In this document: piece by piece, positions 31,063 to 40,846 of the stretch
How positions within the stretch are numbered: position 1 is the stretch's first letter
How the letters are laid out: every line of letters begins with the position of its first letter
Assembly: GCA_963169565.1 (NCBI GenBank)
Contig: CAUJDI010000015.1
Coordinates: 1-64,000 of the forward strand
Direction: 5' to 3'
DNA from: Bacillota bacterium
Lineage (GTDB): Bacteria > Bacillota > Clostridia > Christensenellales > Aristaeellaceae
DNA length: 64,000 nt
The notes under the pieces: model-generated
Seen by the model: the letters and a program-made list of their open reading frames with translations, nothing else
Database searches by the model: none
What the model was told of the DNA's origin: nothing
Position numbers and translations under genes: made by a program

Positions 31063-32790
31063 ATGGACGGTCTGCTGATGGGCTTTGCCGCCCGCGAGCT
31101 GAATTTGCTGCTCACTGCCGGGCGGGTGGACAGGATCTCCCAGCCGGAGGATGACCTGGTCATCCTGACCATCCGCAACGGGGGCGAGAACCGCCGGCTG
31201 CTCCTGTGCGCAACACCTGGGACCGCGCGGCTGCATCTGACGGAAAAGAAATATGAGAACCCGGCGGAAGCGCTTTTATTCTGCATGCTGCTCCGCAAGC
31301 GCCTCCTAAGCGGGCGATTTCTGGGCGCGGAGCAGCTTTTCGGCGACCGGCTTCTGACGCTGCGCTTTTCCGCCCTGGACGAGATGGGCGACGCGGAAGA
31401 GCTGCGGCTTTATTTTGAGGCCATGGGAAAACACTCCAACCTGACGCTCGTTTTGAACGGCAGGATCCTGGACGCGATGCGCCACGTGACCCTGGAAATG
31501 AGCAGGGTGCGCCAGATGCTCCCCGGCCTGCCCTTTGTGATGCCGCCGCGCCAGGACAAGCTGGCGCCGGAGGAGGCCGACCGGGAAGCGGTGATGGCGC
31601 GCCTGCGGGGGGCGGGGGGGACGCTGGACCGCTTCCTGAGCGAAAACATCGCGGGGCTGGGCGCGATGAGCGCGGCGGAACTTGCCATGCGCCTTTGCGG
31701 GGAAAGCGGCGCTGCGCTGTCCGGGCTGGACAGGGAGGCGGTGGGCCGGGACCTTTCTGCCCTCCTGAAAGCACTGCCGCTCATGGCGGAACCGACCCTG
31801 CTGAGGGATCTTGAGGGCGTGCCCCGCGCGCTGCTGCCCTTCCGCTTCATCAGCCAGCCTGATGACAGGCAGGAGCGCGTCCCCAGCTTTTCCCAGGGCA
31901 TGGAAGCGCTGTACTATGAGCGTGAACTGCGTCAGCGCCTTGACCAGCGCGCCGCCGGGCTGCGCAAGGCCGTCAGAAACGCCAGGGAGCGCACGGAAAG
32001 GAAGCTGGCGCTGCTCCAGGAGGACGTGCTGACAGAGGAGGACGCCGAGAAGGTGCGCGTGATGGGCGAACTGCTCACCGCGAACCTGCACAGCATCCCC
32101 CGCGGCGCGGAGGAGGTCACCCTGCCGGACTACTACACCGGGGGAGAGCTGACCATCCCCATCGACAAAGCGCTCACCCCTGCGGCCAACGCGCAGCGCT
32201 ACTTCAAGCGCTACCGCAAGGCGCACACCGCGCGCAAGCTGGCGGCGGAGCAGAAGGAAAAGGCGCTGTCGGACCTTCGCCAGTTGGAGGAGGCGCTCTT
32301 TTTCCTGGACGACGCGGATGCGGCGGACGACCTGGCGGCCATCCGCGGCGCCCTGGCGGAATCCGGCCTGCTGCGCCGCGAGGGCGCTGAAAGAGGAAAG
32401 AAGCGGGAACTGCCCGCCCGGCCCCGGACCTACCGTTCCCCGGAGGGCTTCACCATCCTCGTCGGCCGCCATTCCATCGGCAACGAGCGCCTGCTCAGGG
32501 ACGCCGCGCCGGATGACGTCTGGCTGCACGCCAAGGACGTTCCGGGTTCCCACGTGCTCATCCGGGCCGAAGGAAAGCCCGTGCCGGAGGGGACCCTGCT
32601 GCTGGCCGCGAAGCTGGCGGCCTGGTTCTCCCAGGCCCGCGGGCAGAGGACCCGCGTGGACTATACCCGGCGGAAACTTGTCAAAAAGGTCCCCGGCGGC
32701 GCGCCTGGCATGGTGCACTACACCGGGGAGAAGGGTCTTTTCGTTTCCGCCGCGGAGGAGGATTTTAGGGCGGCGGAGAGGGAGGGATAG
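31063..32790 (+). CDS. rqcH: NFACT-family protein (Rqc2/RqcH homolog)
   Basis: NFACT-N start MDGLLMGFAARELN; NFACT-R VGRHSIGNERLLRDAAPDDVWLHAKDVPGSHVLIR. Confidence 0.88.
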   Translation: MDGLLMGFAARELNLLLTAGRVDRISQPEDDLVILTIRNGGENRRLLLCATPGTARLHLTEKKYENPAEALLFCMLLRKRLLSGRFLGAEQLFGDRLLTLRFSALDEMGDAEELRLYFEAMGKHSNLTLVLNGRILDAMRHVTLEMSRVRQMLPGLPFVMPPRQDKLAPEEADREAVMARLRGAGGTLDRFLSENIAGLGAMSAAELAMRLCGESGAALSGLDREAVGRDLSALLKALPLMAEPTLLRDLEGVPRALLPFRFISQPDDRQERVPSFSQGMEALYYERELRQRLDQRAAGLRKAVRNARERTERKLALLQEDVLTEEDAEKVRVMGELLTANLHSIPRGAEEVTLPDYYTGGELTIPIDKALTPAANAQRYFKRYRKAHTARKLAAEQKEKALSDLRQLEEALFFLDDADAADDLAAIRGALAESGLLRREGAERGKKRELPARPRTYRSPEGFTILVGRHSIGNERLLRDAAPDDVWLHAKDVPGSHVLIRAEGKPVPEGTLLLAAKLAAWFSQARGQRTRVDYTRRKLVKKVPGGAPGMVHYTGEKGLFVSAAEEDFRAAEREG

Positions 32791-32942
32791 GGGGTCGGTT
32801 TCCATCCTGTTATGCCGGGCTGACCATTTGAAAAATGAGAACCGGAAACCCTGACCAGACCTGAGGGAACCGCTTCCCCGCGCCCTGATGGACGGGAGAC
32901 CAGGACGCTGCCTGTGAACAACAGGAGACAGGGAGGATCCAT

Positions 32943-34025
32943 ATGCCCAACATCATCGACTACCTGGCCTGGCGCGGGGACGTGGGGATGACCTGCTCGC
33001 CCTTCAACGACGTGGACAACCTGATCCTGGCGCAGTTCTCCTACCTGCTGCTGGAAAAGGCGGACCGGCCGTGCGAGGGGCTGAGCATCCGTGCCATCGC
33101 GTCGCTGCTGAAGGACCACGCGGATGCCTTCGGCTTCATCGATGCGGACAGCAGCCGGCGATTGCTGGAGATGATGGCCTCCGGGGAGCGTTTCGGGGAG
33201 ACCGTCGTGCGGGGGTACCGTCATGAGACGGAGGAGGAGATTCAGAAACAGTTCGCCGCCATGACGTTCTTCCTGCCGGACGGAACGGTCTATGCCGCTT
33301 TCCGAGGCACGGACAACAGCCTCATCGGATGGAAAGAGGACTTCAACATGGCCTTCACCTGCCCGGTGCCCGCCCAGACGGAGGCCTTGAATTACCTGGA
33401 GATGGTTTGTAAAATGACCCCCTGCCCGGTCCGGGTGGGGGGCCATTCCAAGGGCGGGAACCTTGCGGTCTACGCGGCCGCGAACCTGCCGGAGGACCTG
33501 CAGGGCCGCATCCTGAAAGTGTACAGCAACGACGGCCCGGGGATGCAGGAAGCGACCGTCACCAGCGAGGGGTACCGGCGCATCTCGGGAAAAATCGTGT
33601 CCATCCTGCCGGAGTTCTCCGTCATCGGCCTGCTGATGCACCAGCACAGGGATTACCAGGTCGTCTGCAGCGCCGCCTCCGGCCTGATGCAGCACAGCGC
33701 CTTTTCCTGGGAGGTGATGGGCGCGGACTTCGTCCGGCTGCCGGAATTGAAGCCGTCCAGCCTGAAGATCGACGCGGTATTGGATAAGTGGCTGTTTGAC
33801 ATGCCGGAGGATGAGCGGATGCAGCTGGTCGAGGCGCTGTATGCCGCGCTGAAGTCGGCCGAGATCGACTCGGTGGAGGACCTGCTGAAAAACCGGATCA
33901 AAACGGGGGTTTCCCTCCTGTTTGCCGTCCGGCATTTCGACCATGACACCCGTCAGCTGGTCTGGGAAAAACTGACCCGGCTGATGTCCGCAGCGATCAG
34001 GGGGGAGTCGGCGGAACAGGCCTGA
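32943..34025 (+). CDS. DUF2974 (Mbeg1-like) alpha/beta hydrolase
   Basis: YAAFRGTDNSLIGWKEDFNM; VGGHSKGGNLAVYAA. Confidence 0.83.
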   Translation: MPNIIDYLAWRGDVGMTCSPFNDVDNLILAQFSYLLLEKADRPCEGLSIRAIASLLKDHADAFGFIDADSSRRLLEMMASGERFGETVVRGYRHETEEEIQKQFAAMTFFLPDGTVYAAFRGTDNSLIGWKEDFNMAFTCPVPAQTEALNYLEMVCKMTPCPVRVGGHSKGGNLAVYAAANLPEDLQGRILKVYSNDGPGMQEATVTSEGYRRISGKIVSILPEFSVIGLLMHQHRDYQVVCSAASGLMQHSAFSWEVMGADFVRLPELKPSSLKIDAVLDKWLFDMPEDERMQLVEALYAALKSAEIDSVEDLLKNRIKTGVSLLFAVRHFDHDTRQLVWEKLTRLMSAAIRGESAEQA

Positions 34026-34169
34026 CCCGGTCCGGCATCGGTATCAGGGAGCTGGAAACCTCTGGGATATCATCATCCTTATGGGGTATCAGTGCCAGGA
34101 TCTGACATGAAGCATTGAACCGGCGCACCAAAGCGTTCATAAGGCGGGCCGGTATCAGGAGGCGGCACA

Positions 34170-34577
34170 ATGGTCATCCCCCATCTTTCGTTCCAGGGCT
34201 GCTGCGAAGAGGCAATCAACAGGTATATCAAGGTCTTCGGCGGGCGGCTCCTGCACCTGTCACGCTACACGGAGACGACCGGCGGACCCCGGTTGAACGG
34301 AAAGGTGATGCACGCGGAGGCGGAGGTAGCGGGCGGCGTCATCAGCGGCGCCGACCACGCTGATCCGCCGCGGCACGGGGACGCCATCCGCCTGATGGTG
34401 CACTGCGGTACGTCCCTTCAGGCGCAGGCCTGCTGCGAGGGCCTGGCAGAGGGCGGCGAACTGCTGCAGCGGCTCATGCCGCATCCCCCGCCGGACGACG
34501 GCGGCATGGGCGCCCTGGTGCGGGATCAATATGGTTATGTCTGGATCCTCACCGCCCCCAACGACCGGAAGGGATAG
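34170..34577 (+). CDS. VOC (PhnB-like glyoxalase) family protein
   Basis: PHLSFQGCCEEAINRYIKVFGG…MHAEAEVAGGVISGAD. Confidence 0.72.
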   Translation: MVIPHLSFQGCCEEAINRYIKVFGGRLLHLSRYTETTGGPRLNGKVMHAEAEVAGGVISGADHADPPRHGDAIRLMVHCGTSLQAQACCEGLAEGGELLQRLMPHPPPDDGGMGALVRDQYGYVWILTAPNDRKG

Positions 34578-34588
34578 CCAAAGGCAAG

Positions 34589-35521
34589 TCAAGCCAACTC
34601 TTTTATCCGGACGTCTTTCATGAGCCTTTCCACTGTTTCCCGCTCCGGCGCCTGGGTGCCGCGGCGCATCACCTTCGCGGCGGAGGCGGCCAAGGCCAGG
34701 CGAAGGGTGTCTTCCAGGGTAAGGCCCCGCCCGCTCCCCAGCGCCAGGGCGGCCATCATCGCATCGCCCGCACCCACTGTGCTCAGGACGGGCACCCGCA
34801 GGCCCTCGGCATGGAGGGCTTTTTCCTTTGTGAGGAACAGTGCGCCTTCGCCGCCCAGCGACAGGGCGAGGAGATGTATCCCTTTGTCCAGCAGCGCTTC
34901 GCCGGCCTGGATACACGCATGCAGGGAATGGAGCTCCCTGCCGGCCAGACGGCCCAGTTCTTCCCGGTTGGGCTTGATGAGCCAGGGCGCGGCTTCCACG
35001 CCGTGCCTGAAAAGCGCCCCGTCCGCGTCCAGGAACACGCGAGCGCCCTTTTCCCGGCAGGCCAGGGCCAGGCGGTAATACAGTGTTTCAGGGGCGCCTT
35101 GAGGCGCGCTGCCGGCCAGCACGGCGATGTCCCCGGGCTGCAGCAGCTGGAGCAATTCCCCCTGCAGCCTGTCCAGCGCCTCCGGTTCGGCGGGGGCGCC
35201 GGGCTCGTTGATGTCGGTGACGGTGCCCAGGACCGGGTCGACGATCTTGGTGTTGGTGCGGGTCTCGCCCCGGGCATGGATGAACCGCGCCTGAATGCCC
35301 TCTTCCCCCAGCATCTTTTCAATCTCAGCGCCGCAACTGCCGCCCAGGATGCCCAGCGCGACGCTCTCACCCCCGAGCGCACGGATCACCTTGGATACGT
35401 TGACGCCCTTCCCGCCCGGGTCGTTTTGCACCCTGATGATACGGTTCACGGCGCCGACAGTAAACCGCTCGATCACGACCGTCCGGTCCATCGCGGGGTT
35501 GGGCGTCACGGTGTAGATCAT
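34589..35521 (-). CDS. fruK: 1-phosphofructokinase (PfkB family)
   Basis: MIYTVTPNPAMDRTVVIERF…NDPGGKGVNVSKVIRALGG; STVGAGDAMMAAL. Confidence 0.85.
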   Translation of the reverse strand: MIYTVTPNPAMDRTVVIERFTVGAVNRIIRVQNDPGGKGVNVSKVIRALGGESVALGILGGSCGAEIEKMLGEEGIQARFIHARGETRTNTKIVDPVLGTVTDINEPGAPAEPEALDRLQGELLQLLQPGDIAVLAGSAPQGAPETLYYRLALACREKGARVFLDADGALFRHGVEAAPWLIKPNREELGRLAGRELHSLHACIQAGEALLDKGIHLLALSLGGEGALFLTKEKALHAEGLRVPVLSTVGAGDAMMAALALGSGRGLTLEDTLRLALAASAAKVMRRGTQAPERETVERLMKDVRIKELA

Positions 35522-35678
35522 GCGGCCTCCTGTTCTTCTGCTCCAGCCAATGTCTCCTCCCGGCATTATCGCCTGGACGGGCATACAGCGCAACAGCAGG
35601 ACGGTGATGAATAAGTTATCCCATTCCGATCATGCTGTTGCCGCGATGATCCTCCTTGAGTCATGTGATCCGGATATC

Positions 35679-35712
35679 AAAAAGCCCGGGGCACTGTTCG
35701 GTACCCCGGGCC
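35679..35712 (-). terminator. Intrinsic terminator after hppA
   Basis: GCCCGGGG-TACCGAACAGTG-CCCCGGGC followed by TTTTTGATA on the minus strand. Confidence 0.8.
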
Positions 35713-35732
35713 CTTGAATACGATCGACTGGA

Positions 35733-37841
35733 TCAGAACAGGTGGAAGTTGATGAACAGGGTCGCCACCAGGGACGCGACCAGGGACACCACGGTGATCT
35801 GGGTGTTGATGGAGGGACCGGCGGTGTCTTTGAAAGGATCGCCAACGGTGTCGCCGATGACGCCGGCCTTGTGCGCGTCAGAGCCCTTGCCGCCCTCGTT
35901 GCCCGACTCGATGTACTTCTTCGCGTTGTCCCACAGGCCGCCGGCGTTGGACATGAACAGCGCCAGCAGGAGGCCGGAGATGATGTTGCCCAGCAGGAAG
36001 CCGCCGATGGCGTTGACCCCGCCGATGAAGCCGACGATGAGGGTGGAAATGATGGCGAACAGGCCCGCGGGGATGAGTTCCTTCAGCGCACCGGTGGTCG
36101 CGATGTCGATGCACTTGTTGTATTCAGGTTCAACCCCGGGCTTGCCTTCGGCCAGGCCTTTGATCTCCTTGAACTGGCGGTGGATCTCCGCGATCATGCG
36201 TTGGGCATTCTTGTCCACGCCCAGGATGAGCAGGGCGGAGAACACGGCCGGGATGGCCGCGCCCACCATGATACCGAAGAACACGTTGGGGTTCATCACG
36301 TCAAAGCCGATGAGCTGCTCGGCCGTGCGGCCCAGCTCAACCAGAGCGGAGTTGACCTCGCTCATGAATGCGCCCAGGAGGGAGATGACGGTGAGACCGG
36401 CCGCGCCGATGGCAAAGCCCTTGGTGACGGCCTTGACGGTGTTGCCGGCGGAGTCCAGTTCATCCGCCACTCGGATGGTTTCCTCGCCCAGGCCGCCCAT
36501 TTCGGCCAAGCCGCGGGCGTTGTCCACGATGGGGCCGTAGGCGTCATTGGAGATGATCATGCCCACGATGGAGAGCATGCCCACCGCGGCCATGGAGATG
36601 CCGTACATGGCGTAGCCCGGGCCCCCCAGCGGCTCGCAGAGCTTGTAGGCGACCATCGCGGAGACCGCGATGCCGACCATGGCCGGCAGCACGGACATGA
36701 AGCCGTAGGACACGCCGGAGAGGATGGTGAAGGCCGGCCCGGTCTTGGAAGCATGGGCGACCTTTTTCACGATGGGCGCGTTGTCATCGGTAAAGTAGTT
36801 GGTGGCCAGGCCGATGATGACACCAACGAAGAGGCCCACGGCCGAGGCGCCCCAGATGCGCCATTCAAAGCCCTTGAACAGGAGCGTGGCCAGCGCGGTG
36901 AGCACCAGGAACACGCCGGTAGTGACGTAGGTGGAATTGTTCAGCGCCTTGGTGGGGCCGCCTTTGTCGGTGACCTTGGCGGTCAGGATACCCACGATGG
37001 AGGAAATGAGACCCAGCGCCGCGTACACGATGACCATCATCGAGAGCACGCCGATTTTGCCTTTGCCCCCATCCAGCGCCATGGCCATGACCAGGGCGGC
37101 CGTCATGGAGGCGATGTTGGAGTCAAACAGGTCGGCGCCCATGCCGGCCACGTCGCCCACGTTGTCGCCTACGTTGTCGGCGATGACGGCGGGGTTGCGG
37201 GGGTCATCCTCGGGGATGCCCAGCTCGACCTTGCCGGCCAGGTCCGCGGACACGTCGGCGGTCTTGGTGAAGATACCGCCGCCCGCCTTGGCAAACAGGG
37301 CCAGGGAGCTGGCGCCGAAGGAGAAGCCCAGCAGCATGCTGCTGTTACCGGTGATGAAGAGCATACCAATCACGCCCAGCAGGCAGGAACCAACGACCAG
37401 AAGCCCCATGACGGCGCCGCCGCGGAAGCCGATGAGGAAGGCGGGTTTGATGCCGTGGGTCGCCGCCTCAGCAGCGCGCGCGTTGGCCAGGGAGGCGACC
37501 ATGATGCCGATGGTGCCCGCGACGGCGGAAAAAATCGCACCGGCGATGTAGGCGAGGGTCATGGTCAGGTTTTGGTTGAGGTCAACGCCTTCAGCCCAGA
37601 GGGGTTTGGGAAGGAAGAGGAAGATCAGCACCGCTGCCCCTGCCACAAAGTAGGCCAGGACGGTGTATTCCTTGCGCATGAAGGTCTTTGCGCCGTCACG
37701 GATGAGGCCGGCGATCCGTTCGATGGTCTTGTTCTCGTTCTTCTGCTTTTTGACCCAGAGCGCCAAGTAGACCGCATAGATAAAGGCAACGATGGCCGCC
37801 AGCAGCCCAATGGCATAGACAGTATTGATTCCCAGTTGCAT
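35733..37841 (-). CDS. hppA: Membrane-bound proton/sodium-translocating pyrophosphatase
   Basis: Multi-TM; IPEDDPRNPAVIADNVGDNVGDVAGMGADLFDS; ATG 37841 with RBS. Confidence 0.92.
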   Translation of the reverse strand: MQLGINTVYAIGLLAAIVAFIYAVYLALWVKKQKNENKTIERIAGLIRDGAKTFMRKEYTVLAYFVAGAAVLIFLFLPKPLWAEGVDLNQNLTMTLAYIAGAIFSAVAGTIGIMVASLANARAAEAATHGIKPAFLIGFRGGAVMGLLVVGSCLLGVIGMLFITGNSSMLLGFSFGASSLALFAKAGGGIFTKTADVSADLAGKVELGIPEDDPRNPAVIADNVGDNVGDVAGMGADLFDSNIASMTAALVMAMALDGGKGKIGVLSMMVIVYAALGLISSIVGILTAKVTDKGGPTKALNNSTYVTTGVFLVLTALATLLFKGFEWRIWGASAVGLFVGVIIGLATNYFTDDNAPIVKKVAHASKTGPAFTILSGVSYGFMSVLPAMVGIAVSAMVAYKLCEPLGGPGYAMYGISMAAVGMLSIVGMIISNDAYGPIVDNARGLAEMGGLGEETIRVADELDSAGNTVKAVTKGFAIGAAGLTVISLLGAFMSEVNSALVELGRTAEQLIGFDVMNPNVFFGIMVGAAIPAVFSALLILGVDKNAQRMIAEIHRQFKEIKGLAEGKPGVEPEYNKCIDIATTGALKELIPAGLFAIISTLIVGFIGGVNAIGGFLLGNIISGLLLALFMSNAGGLWDNAKKYIESGNEGGKGSDAHKAGVIGDTVGDPFKDTAGPSINTQITVVSLVASLVATLFINFHLF

Positions 37842-37985
37842 GGAAAGCCTCCTTGTGTTCCATTTATTCCCAGCATAGTATACTGTTATAATTGTTAAAA
37901 TAAAAGCGTCCACGGTACTTTTCCGCTGATTTTTCATTTCACTCAGCGGAATTGCTCAGACTCGGACGACCGTGCGGAACTCATA

Positions 37986-38028
37986 TTGACAAAACCTGAT
38001 TTGGGGGCTATTTTTATTACATCAGGTT
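37986..38028 (+). promoter_or_regulatory. ars operon promoter with ArsR operator-like inverted repeat
   Basis: TTGACA 37986-37991, 17-nt spacer, TATTTT 38009-38014; AACCTGAT (37993-38000)…ATCAGGTT (38021-38028). Confidence 0.65.
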
Positions 38029-38052
38029 ATTTGGATTTAAGGAGGGGCCGGC

Positions 38053-38373
38053 ATGGAAGGGGACAATGCGGCGCAGGCGGATGTTTTCAAGGCCTTCTGC
38101 GATGAAAAGCGGCTGCGCATCCTGGGCCTTCTCAGGAACGGGGAGAAATGCGCCTGCGTGCTCAATGATGAGATGGGCATGCCGCAGTCAACGCTCAGCT
38201 ACCATATGAAGATCCTCTGCGAGTCTGGCGTCGTCCTGCCCCGGCAGGAGGGGAAGTGGACCCATTACCGCATCAGCGAACAGGGCGTCCTCCGGGCTGC
38301 AGAGATCCTCAAAGGCTTTGCCGTTCGGAAAAGGGAACAAAAAAAGCCGCAGGGACGCTGTTTGACAACCTGA
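38053..38373 (+). CDS. arsR: ArsR family transcriptional regulator
   Basis: CDEKRLRILGLLRNGEKCACVLNDEMGMPQSTLSYHMKILCESGVV. Confidence 0.88.
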   Translation: MEGDNAAQADVFKAFCDEKRLRILGLLRNGEKCACVLNDEMGMPQSTLSYHMKILCESGVVLPRQEGKWTHYRISEQGVLRAAEILKGFAVRKREQKKPQGRCLTT

Positions 38374-38404
38374 ACAGGGACCTGGGAATCGGTCATCTGG
38401 AATA

Positions 38405-39439
38405 TTGAAAGCGAGGCAATGGGAATTGCAGTTTTTGGGAACCGTATGGGACTTTTTCCAGAACCAGGTCCTGGGCATGAGGTGGCTTTCGGCGCTGATC
38501 GGGGAGGTCCTTTCCGCACTGGGCCTGGACATTGCAAATCGCTGGGCGGGGAGCCTGCAGTTTTTCCTTTACGACGTCATCAAGATCGTGGTGCTTTTGT
38601 GTTTCCTGATCTTTGTGATCAGCTACGTCCAAAGCTACTTCCCGCCGGAACGCAGCAAGAAGATCCTGGGGAAATTCCACGGCGTCGGGGCGAACGCCGT
38701 CGCTGCCCTGCTGGGCACGGTGACGCCGTTCTGCTCCTGCTCGTCCATCCCGCTGTTCATTGGGTTTACTTCAGCCGGCCTGCCCCTGGGAGTGACCTTT
38801 TCTTTCCTGATTTCCTCGCCCATGGTGGACCTGGGCAGCCTCTTGCTGCTCATGAGCATTTTCGGCGCGAACGTCGCCATCATTTATGTGGTGCTGGGTC
38901 TGGTCATCGCCGTTGTCGGCGGCACCGTCATTGAAAAACTCCATATGGAAAAATATGTGGAAAGTTTCATCCTCACCGCGGGGAGCGTGGACATCGAGTC
39001 GCCCGATCTGACGAGGAAGGACCGCCTTCGCTACGCGAAGGAACAGACGCTGGCCACCTTCAAAAAGGTCTTCCCCTATATCCTCATCGGCGTGGGCATC
39101 GGCGCGGTCATCCACAACTGGATCCCGGAGGAATGGATCGCGGCGGTTCTGGGCAGCAGGAACCCCTTCGGCGTGGTGCTGGCGACCCTGATCGGCGTGC
39201 CGATGTACGCGGACATCTTCGGCACCATCCCCATCGCGGAGGCGCTGCTGGGAAAGGGCGCGCTGCTGGGCAGCATCCTGGCCTTCATGATGGCGGTGAC
39301 CACCCTTTCACTGCCTTCCATCATCATGCTGCGCAAGGCGGTCAAGCCCAGGCTGCTGGCGCTGTTCATCGGCATCTGTACCGCCGGGATCATCATTGTC
39401 GGGTATTTCTTCAATTTCCTGCAGGGATATATTCTGTAA
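38405..39439 (+). CDS. Permease of the ArsP/DUF318 family
   Basis: GTVTPFCSCSSIPLFIGFTSAGLPLGVTFSFLISSPMVD; TTG start. Confidence 0.82.
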   Translation: MKARQWELQFLGTVWDFFQNQVLGMRWLSALIGEVLSALGLDIANRWAGSLQFFLYDVIKIVVLLCFLIFVISYVQSYFPPERSKKILGKFHGVGANAVAALLGTVTPFCSCSSIPLFIGFTSAGLPLGVTFSFLISSPMVDLGSLLLLMSIFGANVAIIYVVLGLVIAVVGGTVIEKLHMEKYVESFILTAGSVDIESPDLTRKDRLRYAKEQTLATFKKVFPYILIGVGIGAVIHNWIPEEWIAAVLGSRNPFGVVLATLIGVPMYADIFGTIPIAEALLGKGALLGSILAFMMAVTTLSLPSIIMLRKAVKPRLLALFIGICTAGIIIVGYFFNFLQGYIL

Positions 39440-39454
39440 GGGGAGGATCCGCCC

Positions 39455-40201
39455 ATGGCAAAGACATGGTATCCCGTCATTGACTACACTGTATGCACGG
39501 ACTGCGGTACCTGTACAGAGTTCTGCCGGAACGGCGTGTACGACAAGGACAAGGCGCCGACGCCTGTGGTCAGGACCCCTGAGAACTGCATCGACCATTG
39601 CCACGGCTGCGGGAATTCCTGCCCTGAAGGCGCGATCGCCTACGTGGGGGACGACACCGGCTGGACCCCTCCGAAAGGGACCCCGAAGGAGGAAGGACCT
39701 TCCTGCGGCTGCGGCGGCGGCTGCGTGCCGGAGAAAACGGTCCTGGTGGAATACCTCTACCTGGACCTGAACACTTGCGACAGGTGCATCGGGACAGACC
39801 TGGAACTGGTTGAGGTGCTGGACGTCCTGAACCCCGCGCTGCGGCTGGCGGGCCATGAGGTGCAGTACAGGAAGATCGAAATGTCCACCGCGGAACTGGC
39901 GCGGCGGTACCGTTTCCTTTCATCGCCCACCATCCGGGTCAACGGGAAGGACATCGGCGGACCGGTCAGGGAGAACGGATGCAGCTGCTGCGGGGAGATC
40001 AGCGGCACGGACGTTGACTGCCGGGTGTGGGAAGCGGAGGGGCAGACCTATGAAGTGCCGCCCAGGGAGCTGCTGGCGGAGGGGATCCTGCGGGCCGTGT
40101 TCGGCAAAGCGGAAGGCGGCTGCAGCTGCGATTCCTATGAGTTGCCTGGAAACCTGGAGGCGTTTTATCAAGGGAAAGACCGGGGCGGCAGCGGCCGTTG
40201 A
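39455..40201 (+). CDS. Ferredoxin-like domain fused to DUF2703-like thioredoxin-fold domain
   Basis: VCTDCGTCTEFC…CHGCGNSCP 4Fe-4S-type motifs; LDLNTCDRCIGTDLELVEVLD…SSPTIRVNGKDIGG. Confidence 0.75.
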   Translation: MAKTWYPVIDYTVCTDCGTCTEFCRNGVYDKDKAPTPVVRTPENCIDHCHGCGNSCPEGAIAYVGDDTGWTPPKGTPKEEGPSCGCGGGCVPEKTVLVEYLYLDLNTCDRCIGTDLELVEVLDVLNPALRLAGHEVQYRKIEMSTAELARRYRFLSSPTIRVNGKDIGGPVRENGCSCCGEISGTDVDCRVWEAEGQTYEVPPRELLAEGILRAVFGKAEGGCSCDSYELPGNLEAFYQGKDRGGSGR

Positions 40202-40241
40202 AACTGGTTCGAATAAGAGATACGTAAGGGAGGCTATCGTC

Positions 40242-40595
40242 ATGGCACTGTTTGGAAAAAAAAAGGAACAGCCCGCGGCATCCTGCTGCGAGGGCTGCGC
40301 CGGGTGCACCCCGCAGAACATGGAGAAGGCTGAAGCCGCGAAAGCTGAAGGCCCGACTGTGAAGATCCTGGGCAGCGGCTGCGCCAAGTGCAACGCGCTG
40401 GAAGCCTCAACCAAGGCGGCTCTTGAACAGCTTAAGATGAACCCGGCCATCGATCACGTGACTGACTTCGCGAAAATCGCGGCTTACGGCGTGATGACGA
40501 CCCCGGCCCTTGTCGTGGACGGCAAGGTCGTCTCCTATGGCAAAGTGCTGAAGACTGACGAAGTTGTCACTCTGCTCAGGAAGGTCAGGGGATAA
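40242..40595 (+). CDS. Thioredoxin-fold (redox-active disulfide protein 2-like) protein with Cys-rich N-terminus
   Basis: ASCCEGCAGC; KILGSGCAKCNALEASTKAAL…VMTTPALVVDGKVVSYGKVL. Confidence 0.83.
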   Translation: MALFGKKKEQPAASCCEGCAGCTPQNMEKAEAAKAEGPTVKILGSGCAKCNALEASTKAALEQLKMNPAIDHVTDFAKIAAYGVMTTPALVVDGKVVSYGKVLKTDEVVTLLRKVRG

Positions 40596-40600
40596 TCATC

Positions 40601-40846
40601 GTGATTGCGCACATCGATAAACAGAAGTGCGCTTCGGACAGGCGTATCTGCAAGCCGCTCAGGGAATGCCCGGAAGGCGCAATCTCCTGGGTGGAAGATG
40701 AGGATGAGCCGCTGGGTTCACGCATGGAGATCGATCCGGCAAAATGCAGCGGGTGCGGGATCTGCGTGCCGCTGTGCTGCGGCAACTGTATAGAAATGAG
40801 GGTAAAGAAAAATGGAGAAGAAGGCAAGCGGCATCGGTTTCTTTGA
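40601..40846 (+). CDS. 4Fe-4S ferredoxin-like protein
   Basis: CASDRRICKPLRECP and CSGCGICVPLCCGNC; GTG start, overlaps the next gene. Confidence 0.7.
   Translation: MIAHIDKQKCASDRRICKPLRECPEGAISWVEDEDEPLGSRMEIDPAKCSGCGICVPLCCGNCIEMRVKKNGEEGKRHRFL

Noticed and set aside
35742-37898. 718-aa plus-strand ORF antisense to hppA
   Set aside because: Shadow ORF from high GC and biased codon use; the minus frame is an unambiguous pyrophosphatase
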